Positions 39,685 to 48,448 of a stretch of 64,000 nucleotides of DNA are shown one piece after another. Source of the stretch: Psychrobacter sp. 28M-43 (GTDB lineage: Bacteria; Pseudomonadota; Gammaproteobacteria; Pseudomonadales; Moraxellaceae); NCBI RefSeq assembly GCF_014770435.1, contig NZ_CP061739.1, positions 806,001 to 870,000 of the forward strand. The letters run 5' to 3'. The notes beneath the pieces are model-generated. The model was given only the letters and a program-made list of their open reading frames with translations. It had not been told where the DNA came from and did no database searches. The position numbers and the translations under genes were made by a program. The first letter of the stretch is position 1. Each line of letters opens with the position of its first letter.

Positions 39685-39718
39685 TGTCAGTGGCTATCCA
39701 GTGTCAGTAGCTATTCAG
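39685..39718 (+). repeat. 17-bp tandem repeat, two copies
   Basis: TGTCAGTGGCTATCCAG is followed directly by TGTCAGTAGCTATTCAG, differing at two positions, in the moaD-moaE spacer. It may be a recent small duplication. Confidence 0.85.
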
Positions 39719-39754
39719 TGGTTACAAAGAAAAAATAATAAATAGAGAAGAAAA

Positions 39755-40246
39755 ATGACCGACAATGTCCACGATCATTCAATGAGCATCAAACGTAGTG
39801 CTGACGAGGCTTACCTTATCGCTGAGCGTGATGGTTTTGCGCTACTAGATATTACTATAGACGAAGATAGGCTAAAAAGTACGTTAGATAATGACAGCTG
39901 CGGCGCGTTTGTTTGCTTTGAAGGGCGAGTGCGCAACCATAATAATGCCGCGAGCGTTGATAGCCTTACCTATTATGGTTATGAGGATTTGGCCATCAAT
40001 CAAGGTCGCGCCATTGTAGAAGAAGCCAAAAAGCGTTTTGAAATTACGCATGCTATTGCGATACATCGTATCGGTGCGTTAGAGATTGGCGACGTAGCTG
40101 TGTGGGTAGGGGTAGTGTCAGCGCATCGTTATCCAGCATTTGATGCTTGTCGCTGGATATTAGATACCATCAAAGCGGATATTCCTGTGTGGAAGCAAGA
40201 ATACTACGAAGACGACTCATCTAAATGGCTCAGCAATAATGGTTAA
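39755..40246 (+). CDS. moaE: Molybdopterin synthase catalytic subunit MoaE
   Basis: A 163-residue enzyme that moves sulfur from MoaD to cyclic pyranopterin to make molybdopterin. It carries FEGRVRNHNN near residue 54, IAIHRIGALEIGDVAV near residue 103, SAHRYPAFDACRW near residue 122 and the active-site Lys region IKADIPVWKQE. The first 25 residues before the core are variable. It overlaps modA by eight bases, so molybdate uptake and cofactor synthesis are translationally linked. Confidence 0.96.
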   Translation: MTDNVHDHSMSIKRSADEAYLIAERDGFALLDITIDEDRLKSTLDNDSCGAFVCFEGRVRNHNNAASVDSLTYYGYEDLAINQGRAIVEEAKKRFEITHAIAIHRIGALEIGDVAVWVGVVSAHRYPAFDACRWILDTIKADIPVWKQEYYEDDSSKWLSNNG

Positions 40247-41111
40247 GTCATTAGTTGCTGTCTGTGTATCTGCTTGTCTGCTATTGTCACTAAGTGCTTG
40301 TACGCAAGACAAAGACGCCAATACGGCGCTTGCTGATGATATCACTGAGCAATCTCACACATTGCGTATCGCTGCGGCTGCTAACTTATCTGATGTACTC
40401 CCTCATATTATTGATAGCTATCAGGCTGATAACAACTCATCTGTCCAAAATATCTCAGGTATTTCAGATATTGAAGTTACTTATGCATCTTCTGGTAAGT
40501 TATATGCGCAAATTAGAGCAGGGGCACCGTATGATATATTCTTGTCTGCCAATCAAGATTTTCCTGCTAAATTGGCTGATGAAAATTCAGCTAGTGTTAT
40601 TAACGAAAATAATAAGCTAGCCAAGCCTTTTACGTATACCAGAGGTCAATTAGCACTCTATAGTGTCACCAAACCTTTAAACGATTTTACGCCAACATCG
40701 CTAGGTGATGTGTTTACCAGCGCTGACTTTACTCAGGACAGCAAGGTAGCTATCGCTAACCCTAACCTTGCTCCTTATGGTGCCTCTGCGAAAGCCTATC
40801 TGCAATCACAAAATATGTACGATAAGTTAAATGCTCAAAAAAGCTTAATACAGTCAGAGAATATCGGTCAAGCATTTCAATATGCGCATACAGGTAGTGT
40901 GGACTATGGTTTTGTAGCACAGTCTCAGCTTGTTGCGATTAAAGCCAAGCCAGAGCAATTTATTACTTTGCTGCCAGCGTCTTATCCAGCTATCTTACAA
41001 GATGGGATAATTATTAATAATACTGCCTCAGCAGCAGGCTTCACCGACTACCTGCGCTCAAAAGTAGGGCAGCAGCACTTCTTACAAGCAGGCTATCTGG
41101 GCGTCCAGTAA
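40239..41111 (+). CDS. modA: Molybdate ABC transporter substrate-binding protein ModA
   Basis: A 290-residue periplasmic lipoprotein with signal LLLSLSAC. The mature protein begins with LRIAAAANLSDVLPHII and has YASSGKLYAQIRAGAPYDIF near residue 88, the oxyanion-binding pattern of ModA. NPNLAPYGASAKAYL near residue 179 and DYGFVAQSQ near residue 227 are further family segments. The ATG lies inside the end of moaE. Tungstate binding cannot be excluded. Confidence 0.95.
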   Translation: MVKSLVAVCVSACLLLSLSACTQDKDANTALADDITEQSHTLRIAAAANLSDVLPHIIDSYQADNNSSVQNISGISDIEVTYASSGKLYAQIRAGAPYDIFLSANQDFPAKLADENSASVINENNKLAKPFTYTRGQLALYSVTKPLNDFTPTSLGDVFTSADFTQDSKVAIANPNLAPYGASAKAYLQSQNMYDKLNAQKSLIQSENIGQAFQYAHTGSVDYGFVAQSQLVAIKAKPEQFITLLPASYPAILQDGIIINNTASAAGFTDYLRSKVGQQHFLQAGYLGVQ

Positions 41112-41157
41112 TACGTTAGACTAACCCCTCTCATCATAGAACGAGCAGTGACATTAT

Positions 41158-41859
41158 ATGATCGACCAATCTCTTATGTCAGATATGCTCAGTCCATTTT
41201 GGGTGAGCATCAAGCTCGCTTGCGTGACTACCTTATGTCTATTACTATTTGCAACGCCTATTGCGTACTGGTTGGCTAAGCCGAGCCGTATAAGAGCAAT
41301 AGGACGTCTTAAGGTACTGCTCATGGGCATCATTGCGATGCCTCTGGTGCTACCACCTACCGTGATTGGTTTTTATCTACTGTTACTGCTCAGTCCTAGT
41401 GTGGGTATCGGTAAATGGTTGAGCGAACATAATATTAGCCCGCTGATTTTTACCTTTGAGGGTCTGGTCATTGGTTCTATTATTTACTCATTGCCTTTTT
41501 ATATACAGCCTGTCTATGCACAGTTTTTGCGTATTCCGCAAAGTGTCACGGAAGTCGCTCATCTCTTAGAACCAAGTCGTATGCGGCGGTTTATGAAAGT
41601 GGCTTTACCGCAAGCACGGGTAGGTATCATTTTGGGTAGTTTGGTGAGCTTTGCCCATACGATTGGGGAGTTTGGTGTTGTACTGATGATAGGCGGCAGC
41701 ATCTCAGGCGAGACTAAGGTGGTATCGATTGCGATATATGAGCAAGTAGAGGCTCTCAATTATGAGGCGGCGCATATGATGTCTGGTATTCTGATTGTCA
41801 TGGGTGTAGTGATGGTAGCGTTAATCGCTAGCGTAAGCCGAATCAGTCAACGTCCATAG
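41158..41859 (+). CDS. modB: Molybdate ABC transporter permease ModB
   Basis: A 233-residue inner-membrane permease with about five to six hydrophobic segments. MPLVLPPTVIGFYLLLLL near residue 60, the EAA-type coupling loop EVAHLLEPSRMRRFMKVALP near residue 131 and HTIGEFGVVLMIGG near residue 163 identify ModB. It should pair with ModA and an ATPase ModC, but no modC follows: the next genes are tRNAs on the other strand. It is the last gene of the Mo cluster here. Confidence 0.95.
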   Translation: MIDQSLMSDMLSPFWVSIKLACVTTLCLLLFATPIAYWLAKPSRIRAIGRLKVLLMGIIAMPLVLPPTVIGFYLLLLLSPSVGIGKWLSEHNISPLIFTFEGLVIGSIIYSLPFYIQPVYAQFLRIPQSVTEVAHLLEPSRMRRFMKVALPQARVGIILGSLVSFAHTIGEFGVVLMIGGSISGETKVVSIAIYEQVEALNYEAAHMMSGILIVMGVVMVALIASVSRISQRP

Positions 41860-41943
41860 CACTGAGATATTTGTATGCGAGTTAAGAAGTGTTAGATAGC
41901 ACAGTAGCTGTATAAACAATGTCTAAGCAAAATATGCAGACAC

Positions 41944-41974
41944 AAAAAAACCTCAAACAATCTAATGCTTGAGG
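41944..41974 (-). terminator. Rho-independent terminator of the tRNA transcript
   Basis: On the minus strand CCTCAAGCA and TGTTTGAGG form a 9-bp stem (one G-U) around a six-base loop, followed by seven Ts. It lies 44 bases past tRNA-Asp. Confidence 0.85.
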
Positions 41975-42017
41975 CGAAACTTGCTTAAACTCGAAAGTCT
42001 AAATTCGTTTTAAATAT

Positions 42018-42094
42018 GGCGCAGCGGACGGGACTCGAACCCGCGACCCCCGGCGTGACAGGCCGGTATTCTAACCAACTGAACTACCGCTGCT
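42018..42094 (-). tRNA. tRNA-Asp (anticodon GTC)
   Basis: The minus strand reads as a full cloverleaf of 77 bases with an encoded CCA end: acceptor GCAGCGG, D-arm GTTCAGTTGGTTAGAAT, anticodon loop CTGTCAC, T-arm GCGGGTTCGAGTCCCGT. GTC is the aspartate anticodon. It follows tRNA-Val in one short transcript. Confidence 0.97.
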
Positions 42095-42130
42095 TAGGTC
42101 TCTTAGCTTGTTTAGCCACTTGCTAAGAAG

Positions 42131-42206
42131 TGGTGGGTGATGACGGATTCGAACCGCCGACATTCTGCGTGTAAGGCAGACGCTCTACCAACTGAGCTAA
42201 TCACCC
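42131..42206 (-). tRNA. tRNA-Val (anticodon TAC)
   Basis: The minus strand gives a 76-base cloverleaf with encoded CCA: acceptor GGGTGAT, D-arm AGCTCAGTTGGTAGAGC, anticodon loop CTTACAC, T-arm GGCGGTTCGAATCCGTC. TAC reads valine codons. It is first in the transcript, 36 bases before tRNA-Asp. Confidence 0.97.
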
Positions 42207-42286
42207 TTCGAACAATCGCTAGGCAATTTATTCAACATCAACTGAGCTCTTAAGTTTGTCACTAAGCTCCGTTGCTGTGGGTGTGT

Positions 42287-42314
42287 ATTATATAGATTTA
42301 CTGTTGGGTGTCAA
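42287..42314 (-). promoter_or_regulatory. Consensus sigma-70 promoter of the tRNA operon
   Basis: On the minus strand a perfect TTGACA and a perfect TATAAT are separated by 16 bases, 80 bases before tRNA-Val. This is the strongest promoter seen in the window and fits stable RNA expression. Confidence 0.88.
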
Positions 42315-42432
42315 ATATTATTTCAATGTTTTTAGAAAATAATTATAAATCGCACTTGTAATCTATCAAAAATAGCACTCAAAGCCATGTATTATATAGC
42401 ATTTCTAAAAACGCACTTATTATCATTATTTG

Positions 42433-42460
42433 TTGTTTGGCGGTGAAAAGCTACTATACT
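42433..42460 (+). promoter_or_regulatory. Candidate promoter of the cardiolipin synthase gene
   Basis: TTGTTT and TATACT are separated by 16 bases and end 29 bases before the ATG at 42490. The -10 is good and the -35 is moderate. Confidence 0.45.
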
Positions 42461-42489
42461 ATGGATGCTTTATTCGTTGAACACGGTTG

Positions 42490-44127
42490 ATGGAGGCCAA
42501 TATAAACACTTTTACTATTAAAGATACTTTTACTAGCTGGACCTGGGGAGACTTAGCGGGTCTAGGTCTAGTGCTGCATATTGTACTTATGATAGTAATG
42601 ACGCTGCGCGTGGTTTCTGTGCAGCGCAATATTGGTGTGTCTATTGCTTGGGTTGCGGTGCTTTACACGTTACCAGTATTTGGTTTTGTGGCTTATATCC
42701 TGCTCGGTGAGCCGATGATTGGACGGCGCTATCGTGAACGCGTGGATCAAGCCAGCATTTTGATGAATGATATGGCAAGGCGTGAGCATCTGATTTTTGA
42801 CAAAGGGCAGGACTTATTACCAGCCAACTACCGCGGTGTTAGCCAAATAGGAACGCGCTGGACAGGGTTTGGTGTATTTCCCAATCATCAAATGCAGCTG
42901 TTGACGGATCCTGCTTCTATTTTTCAGCGTTTGATTGAAGATATTCATGCCGCCCAGCGTATTGTCCTTATGGAATTTTATATTGTCTATCCAAAAGGAC
43001 AGGTGCTAGAAGTCATAGAGGCGCTGTCTGTAGCGGCTCAGCGTGGCGTAGAGTGTCATATATTGGCCGATAGTGTGGGCAGCTTTAGCTTTATTAATAG
43101 TAGCGTACACCGTAAATTAGAAAAAGCAGGGGTTTATGTCCATCAGTCGTTGCCAGTAGGGTTGTTTAAGACATTATTTAAACGCTCTGATTTGCGCAAT
43201 CATCGTAAAATGGTGGTTATCGATGAACATATTGGCTATATCGGCAGCTTCAACTTGGTTGATCCAAGGTTTTTTAAACAAAATAAAAACGTTGGTCAAT
43301 GGATTGATGTGGCGCTACGAACGACTAGTCAGCACTCGATTAGTATCAATACAGCAATGGCTAAGGTGATTGTTACCGACATCGGTGCTGAAAGTAATGA
43401 TAATCTTGCTGAGCTGCATCAGCGAGTTAATAACTATACCCGTAAGTTATATGTGATGCATCCGACCATCAATGATCTAAATAGCCGAGTGAAGGTATTG
43501 GCGGATACGATTGATGATCATGAGCAGCCAGATATAGGTGCCACCTCGATTGTCGTACCAAAGATGCCTGTCGTGGACAAGGTCTTAGCGCAGCTAATAC
43601 CTTCAGCACCGCAGCTAACGGCTCATGTGATTTACAATACATTAGTTACCGTGATTCATCGTGCTAATAAGCGCATCCGCATTACCACGCCTTACTTTGT
43701 CCCTGATGAATCGCTATCGGGTGCGCTGACGATAGCGGCTAAGCGCGGCGTTGATGTGACGATTATTGTTCCTGAAAAAGTGGATTCATTTTTGGTACAG
43801 CATGCTTCTCAGGCTTATTATCAAGAGTTGTTGGATGCTGGAGTAACGATTGCATTATTTAGGGGTGGTTTGCTACACGCAAAAACAGTGGTGATTGATG
43901 ATGACTACTGTCTATTTGGCACCGTCAATATTGATATGCGCAGCTTTTATCTAAATATGGAAGTCAGCTTGGCGATTTATACGCCAGAAATGGTTGCCCA
44001 AGTAGCGGACTGTCAGGAAGTCTATTTAGAAAACTGCCGAATCCTAGATAGTGATGAGTGGCAACAGCGTCATGGATCAAAACGCTTGTTTGATAATGTC
44101 GTGCGCTTGTTCAGTCCTTTATTGTAG
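42490..44127 (+). CDS. cls: Cardiolipin synthase (phospholipase D type)
   Basis: About 545 residues. Two N-terminal membrane helices (LVLHIVLMIVMTLRVV and VAVLYTLPVFGFVAYILL) precede two PLD domains. The HKD motifs are HRKMVVIDEHIGYIGSFN near residue 237 and HAKTVVIDDDYCLFGTVN near residue 460. It joins two phosphatidylglycerol molecules, or PG and another donor, to make cardiolipin in the inner membrane. A region rich in Asp and Val around residues 330-370 between the domains is longer than in E. coli ClsA. TTG at 42487 precedes the ATG in frame; I prefer ATG. Confidence 0.94.
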   Translation: MEANINTFTIKDTFTSWTWGDLAGLGLVLHIVLMIVMTLRVVSVQRNIGVSIAWVAVLYTLPVFGFVAYILLGEPMIGRRYRERVDQASILMNDMARREHLIFDKGQDLLPANYRGVSQIGTRWTGFGVFPNHQMQLLTDPASIFQRLIEDIHAAQRIVLMEFYIVYPKGQVLEVIEALSVAAQRGVECHILADSVGSFSFINSSVHRKLEKAGVYVHQSLPVGLFKTLFKRSDLRNHRKMVVIDEHIGYIGSFNLVDPRFFKQNKNVGQWIDVALRTTSQHSISINTAMAKVIVTDIGAESNDNLAELHQRVNNYTRKLYVMHPTINDLNSRVKVLADTIDDHEQPDIGATSIVVPKMPVVDKVLAQLIPSAPQLTAHVIYNTLVTVIHRANKRIRITTPYFVPDESLSGALTIAAKRGVDVTIIVPEKVDSFLVQHASQAYYQELLDAGVTIALFRGGLLHAKTVVIDDDYCLFGTVNIDMRSFYLNMEVSLAIYTPEMVAQVADCQEVYLENCRILDSDEWQQRHGSKRLFDNVVRLFSPLL

Positions 44128-44243
44128 CACTCGGGTTTTTAGGGTAAGGTAATCTACCAGTATTGTTCTATCATCTTAGTCGTAGCACTTTTATACCTTA
44201 TACTTTTTTGGTTTATCTATCTGCAAAGAGGTCACTTCCGTCT

Positions 44244-45776
44244 ATGTCTGCATCACCTTTAACACCACTGGACTATATTGCAGAAGGCTATTGGCAAGAT
44301 TTCTTAGTTGGGCGTCCTATTGCGGGCGGTATCGCCTACGAAACTGAGCTGCGCGCTTATACGCTAGACGAGTCGCTTGAGAGTTTACAGCGTATCGACA
44401 CGCTATTGTCCCAAGTGCGCCGAGATATGATTAAGAGCGGTATATGGGATGAGACGACGCTGCTGGTCGATGAACGCTATCGTAATTTTATGGTATTTTT
44501 GGCGTTTTATGCCGGTCGTGTGTTGGCGCAGCAGTGGCAAAGCAAGCCACATTGGTATGGTCAGTTTGAGCTGCGTAAACGTTACCCTAAGCTAACATTG
44601 ATCACCGATGATTTTTATCAGCATATGGCGGTTGGTTATGATAATGATAGCGTGGTTAAAGAGCACTTATTTTTTGCACTAGAGCCAATAGGGCTGCGTC
44701 TGTTTGGTCATATTGATCGGCAGTTCAACGCAGTACAAGGCGGGCAAGTAGAGAGTGGATTGTATCAAGCAGTTAGCCTTAGACTACCAACTATTTTAAG
44801 TAAAGACGTTCATTTAGTGTCCGAATTAACAGCGGATAAAGTAGCAACAAACAAAGCAACAACACATAAAGCAACCACTCATCAAGTCACTGACAGTGGT
44901 AATCCGAGCGCAGATTCAAATATGTATGTCAGTACTAGCCAATCGAGTGAGCTTCTTGAAAAGCTAGAGGAAGTGTCGATAGGAGCTGAGCATAATCAAG
45001 CTAATGCAGTTGTAACTGACAGTGAGAGTCGCGCAATTCAGTCTGCTATGCCTGATACGGTAACTGAGTTACAGGCAAGCATAGTATCTGTTGAGTCAGA
45101 GAATCCAGTAAGGCCTGAGCTGACTAAAGTAACGAACCCAACAGCCAAGCCTACGTCGTCTGTAAAGAATACATCAACGCCTGAGATGTTTACGCAACTG
45201 CTGGTAGAATTAGATGAGATAGCGGTGCCACAACCAACTGGTGATGTTCAGTATCATCAAGCACGCAAAGTACTGGATCAGTTCGAGCAGCATATTGCCA
45301 AACAGAACAAACCTCGTCGCCAAGTTATATTTTCAAATGATCACAACACGGCAAAAAACAAAGCGCTGCTAACACTACAAGCGGCTGCTGAAGATGGCAA
45401 TACAACTGCTATGTTACGTTTGGCCATGTATGAATTATTAGGTGAAGGCTTGACAGCGGACAGTGACAATCAAAAAAAATCTGGCGTAGAATGGGTCAAT
45501 CAAGCCGCTAGCAAAAACGACAGCCGTGCTCAGCGTATACTCAGTAAAATGTATTACCAAGGAGTAGGGGTATCCCAAGATATAGATAGCGGTAAATATT
45601 GGTTAGAGCAAGCAGCGGATAATGGTCATACAGAAGCGGCCAATCTGGTTCAGCAATGGCAGCAAGCAGAAATGCTGCTGACCACACAGAAGCAAGAGCA
45701 GCATAGCACCAAGCGTTATCAGCTGTTAATTGGCGCAATCATCGCAGTCGCTTTATTGATAATATTAATTATCTAG
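44244..45776 (+). CDS. Sel1-repeat protein with C-terminal membrane anchor
   Basis: About 510 residues from the ATG at 44244; an in-frame TTG at 44163 would add 27 residues. The N-terminal 170 residues form an unrecognised domain beginning LTPLDYIAEGYWQDFLVGRP. A long low-complexity part rich in Thr, Ser, Glu and Val follows (about 195-345). Two Sel1-like repeats come next: AMLRLAMYELLGEGL and AQRILSKMYYQGVGVSQD with KYWLEQAADNGHTEAANL. The protein ends in one hydrophobic helix (LLIGAIIAVALLIILII), so it is tail-anchored with the repeats in the cytoplasm. Function unknown; Sel1 proteins scaffold protein contacts. Confidence 0.78.
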   Translation: MSASPLTPLDYIAEGYWQDFLVGRPIAGGIAYETELRAYTLDESLESLQRIDTLLSQVRRDMIKSGIWDETTLLVDERYRNFMVFLAFYAGRVLAQQWQSKPHWYGQFELRKRYPKLTLITDDFYQHMAVGYDNDSVVKEHLFFALEPIGLRLFGHIDRQFNAVQGGQVESGLYQAVSLRLPTILSKDVHLVSELTADKVATNKATTHKATTHQVTDSGNPSADSNMYVSTSQSSELLEKLEEVSIGAEHNQANAVVTDSESRAIQSAMPDTVTELQASIVSVESENPVRPELTKVTNPTAKPTSSVKNTSTPEMFTQLLVELDEIAVPQPTGDVQYHQARKVLDQFEQHIAKQNKPRRQVIFSNDHNTAKNKALLTLQAAAEDGNTTAMLRLAMYELLGEGLTADSDNQKKSGVEWVNQAASKNDSRAQRILSKMYYQGVGVSQDIDSGKYWLEQAADNGHTEAANLVQQWQQAEMLLTTQKQEQHSTKRYQLLIGAIIAVALLIILII

Positions 45777-45908
45777 CAATCATTATCTAATAACTATTTA
45801 CTCAGTAACTTTTTAAAAGCTTATTGTTACAGCTTAAATTCAGGTAGAATTGGCGCGCTTTACCTTTACCCTTTTATTGTTTGATTCATAACTAATTTGG
45901 GCTGTTCC

Positions 45909-47465
45909 ATGCCATCATCTAATACCTCGTTTGACCACTCTGCAAATCCAATTGACCCTGTATCATCGCCTAATCGTGCGGTACACGAGACACCTTTATA
46001 TTATCAGTCTCTTATTGGGCTACTAAAGCCACTATATCGTCTGCAGGTATGGCGTCGATCTCATAAAAACGACAATTATAAGCAGGAAATCGATCAGCGT
46101 TTTGGTAAGCAGTATCCACTGCGTCCAGTGGTCGATGCTGATAGCGATAAAGGGGTGATTTGGTGCCACGCAGTCTCATTAGGCGAGACCAATACGGTCG
46201 CGCCTTTATTAGATATGTTATTGGCTAATGGCTATCAGATATGGTTGACCAATACGACTCAGACAGGTTTTGCTCGTGGCGCTAGTCGTTTTGCAGAACA
46301 GATAGCGCAGGGTCAGATGAGTCATAGCTATGTGCCAGTCGACAGCCCTACTGTGATCGAGACTTTCTTAACGCATGTGCAGCCGATCGCTGCCTTATTT
46401 GTAGAAACAGAGCTGTGGGCAAATATCTTGACCAAATTATCTCAGCACTGTATTCCAAGTATTCTAGTCAACGGTCGATTGTCGGCTTCTTCTTTTCAGA
46501 GTTATCAAAAGATTGGTGCAGTCAGCGCCAGTATGATGAAAAATCTCTCCTTAATTATTGCGCAAGACAGCGACTCTGCTAAACGCTTTAGGCAACTAGG
46601 GGCTAGTAGCGCCCAAATTCGTGTGGCAGGCTCATTAAAATGGGTAATCAATGCGTCCAAAACTGATGACAAAGCGATAGAAGATAACCGTATTTATAGT
46701 AAGAAAGCTGATCTGCGAGCAGAGTTTGGTATAGCAGATCGTCCTGTGTGGGTCGCTGCAAGTACTCACGATGGCGAAGAGGCAGCTGCGTTGTCATTGC
46801 AGCAGCAACTACTGTCTCAAGCGACATTAGCAGATACGTTGCTTGTTATCGTCCCTAGGCATCCTGAGCGTTTTGACGAAGTAGCAGATCTCATTCAAAA
46901 AACTGGGTTAAATATGGCTCGGCGCAGTGATGGAGATATGATTGGTGCAGATACGCAAGTCTATCTAGCAGATAGCATGGGTGAGATGATGACTTGGTAT
47001 ACATTGGCAAATGTAGCATTTGTGGGCGGTTCACTGGTAGATATTGGTGGGCATAATCCAGTGGAGCCTGCTAGTGTGGCCACGCCTGTACTGATGGGGC
47101 GTTATACTCAGTCGTGCCAAAGCGTGATAGATAAATTGGCTAGCGTAGGCGCTTTATATCAGCCAAATAATGACTTCTATCGCCCAATCGAGTCAAATAA
47201 CTCAAGTAGTTCGGATGAGCAGATTGCCAGTAATGACCAGTTAAAGGCGAATAAAAAATCTTCTCGTAAGAAAACAGCTTATAACCGTGAAGACGCTGTT
47301 AGCATTTATATGCAGCTAGAGACTTGGCTACGCAATTTGCCATTGGCCGCGCAGGCAGGGCAAGCTGGCGAGCAAATGACGATACAGCAGCAAGCGGTAT
47401 TGACCCGCCAATTTACTATGATTGAAGACGCAATCGAGCTGTCTTCTAACCAAGATAATTTATGA
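45909..47465 (+). CDS. waaA: Kdo transferase WaaA (KdtA)
   Basis: About 518 residues, longer than the usual 420-430. It adds Kdo to lipid A in the inner membrane. Family marks are IWCHAVSLGETNTVAPLL near residue 84, LTNTTQTGFARGASRF, VETELWANILTKL near residue 160, VNGRLSASSFQSY, and FVGGSLVDIGGHNPVEPA near residue 376. The extra length is a Gln/Asn/Ser-rich N-terminal lead of about 40 residues and a low-complexity insert (about 47180-47290) rich in Ser, Asn and Lys. The start at 45909 is chosen over an in-frame TTG at 45897. It overlaps rsmE by four bases. Confidence 0.93.
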   Translation: MPSSNTSFDHSANPIDPVSSPNRAVHETPLYYQSLIGLLKPLYRLQVWRRSHKNDNYKQEIDQRFGKQYPLRPVVDADSDKGVIWCHAVSLGETNTVAPLLDMLLANGYQIWLTNTTQTGFARGASRFAEQIAQGQMSHSYVPVDSPTVIETFLTHVQPIAALFVETELWANILTKLSQHCIPSILVNGRLSASSFQSYQKIGAVSASMMKNLSLIIAQDSDSAKRFRQLGASSAQIRVAGSLKWVINASKTDDKAIEDNRIYSKKADLRAEFGIADRPVWVAASTHDGEEAAALSLQQQLLSQATLADTLLVIVPRHPERFDEVADLIQKTGLNMARRSDGDMIGADTQVYLADSMGEMMTWYTLANVAFVGGSLVDIGGHNPVEPASVATPVLMGRYTQSCQSVIDKLASVGALYQPNNDFYRPIESNNSSSSDEQIASNDQLKANKKSSRKKTAYNREDAVSIYMQLETWLRNLPLAAQAGQAGEQMTIQQQAVLTRQFTMIEDAIELSSNQDNL

Positions 47466-48184
47466 ACTGTATATTATTGCCCACTAAAAACCTCTCAGCA
47501 GACGCAGCAAAAATCGATGCCTTGTCTCAAGTCAGCCATGTGACTAAAGTGCTAGGTGCAAAAATCGGTGATACGCTTAAAATTGGCCAGATCGGTGGCA
47601 ACCTTGGTTCGGCTGTTATCGAAGATATTACCGCTGCCAGCATTCAGTTAAGTAACGTCCAGCTCAATACTGTGCCGCCAGCCAAATTGGATTTGACTGT
47701 TATTTTGGCGTTACCGCGTCCTAAAGTGCTACGGCGTTTAATCATGGATATGACAGCGCTTGGTGTACGCGATATCATTCTTATAAATAGTTACCGTACC
47801 CAAAAAAGTTATTGGCAAAGCCCAATGCTTGAGCGGATAGACGAGTTTGTATTAGAAGGCTTACAGCAGAGCATCGATACGATCGTTCCTAGTATTACGC
47901 TACAAAAACGTTTTAAACCGTTTGTTGAAGACTCACTTGCAAGCCTAATGAGCAATCCAGCGATTGTCGCACATCCCTACAGTCAGCAGTCCTTTTCTGA
48001 ATTTTTACAACAGCAACCATCACGAGAGCTACCGAGTATAGTTTGCATAGGCGCTGAAGGTGGTTGGATTGACTATGAGATAGAGCTGTTGTCAGCACAA
48101 GGCTGCACGCCTGTACATATAGGCTCTCGTATCTTACGTACAGAAGCTGCGGTCAATGCGATCTTAGGGCAATGGTTGCTTTAG
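47462..48184 (+). CDS. rsmE: 16S rRNA m3U1498 methyltransferase RsmE
   Basis: A 240-residue SPOUT methyltransferase. The N-terminal PUA-like part contains HVTKVLGAKIGDTLKIGQIGG near residue 26; the C-terminal knot has CIGAEGGWIDYEIELLSAQG near residue 196 and IGSRILRTEAAVNAIL, the SAM-binding signature of RsmE. It methylates N3 of U1498 in 16S rRNA. It overlaps waaA in an ATGA arrangement. Confidence 0.95.
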   Translation: MNCILLPTKNLSADAAKIDALSQVSHVTKVLGAKIGDTLKIGQIGGNLGSAVIEDITAASIQLSNVQLNTVPPAKLDLTVILALPRPKVLRRLIMDMTALGVRDIILINSYRTQKSYWQSPMLERIDEFVLEGLQQSIDTIVPSITLQKRFKPFVEDSLASLMSNPAIVAHPYSQQSFSEFLQQQPSRELPSIVCIGAEGGWIDYEIELLSAQGCTPVHIGSRILRTEAAVNAILGQWLL

Positions 48185-48299
48185 ATGGACACTAAAACGC
48201 GTCGCTAGACCAAATTATTGAAAGAACTGGTGAAAAATAGTTCTTAAAAATCAATGCTCAAGACTCATCACAGGTATATTTACCAGTTAAACAAATGTA

Positions 48300-48328
48300 T
48301 TGATAATTAATCTCACTTCCATTAGTAT
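48300..48328 (+). promoter_or_regulatory. Candidate iron-regulated promoter with Fur-like box
   Basis: TTGATA (48300-48305) and TAGTAT (48323-48328) are 17 bases apart, a fair sigma-70 promoter 120 bases before fbpA. A Fur-like 7-1-7 element overlaps its -35: TGATAAT at 48301-48307 is a perfect half-site and AATCTCA at 48309-48315 matches the other half at five of seven bases. Confidence 0.38.
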
Positions 48329-48448
48329 GTTGCTTTGATATATTATGGCCTGATTACTGCTAGCGCTTAGCAAGTCATCGTTATAATTACTGTTATTTTG
48401 TCTCACCATCCGTCTTATTTTTTTTATAGCATTACTATGGGGAAAACC

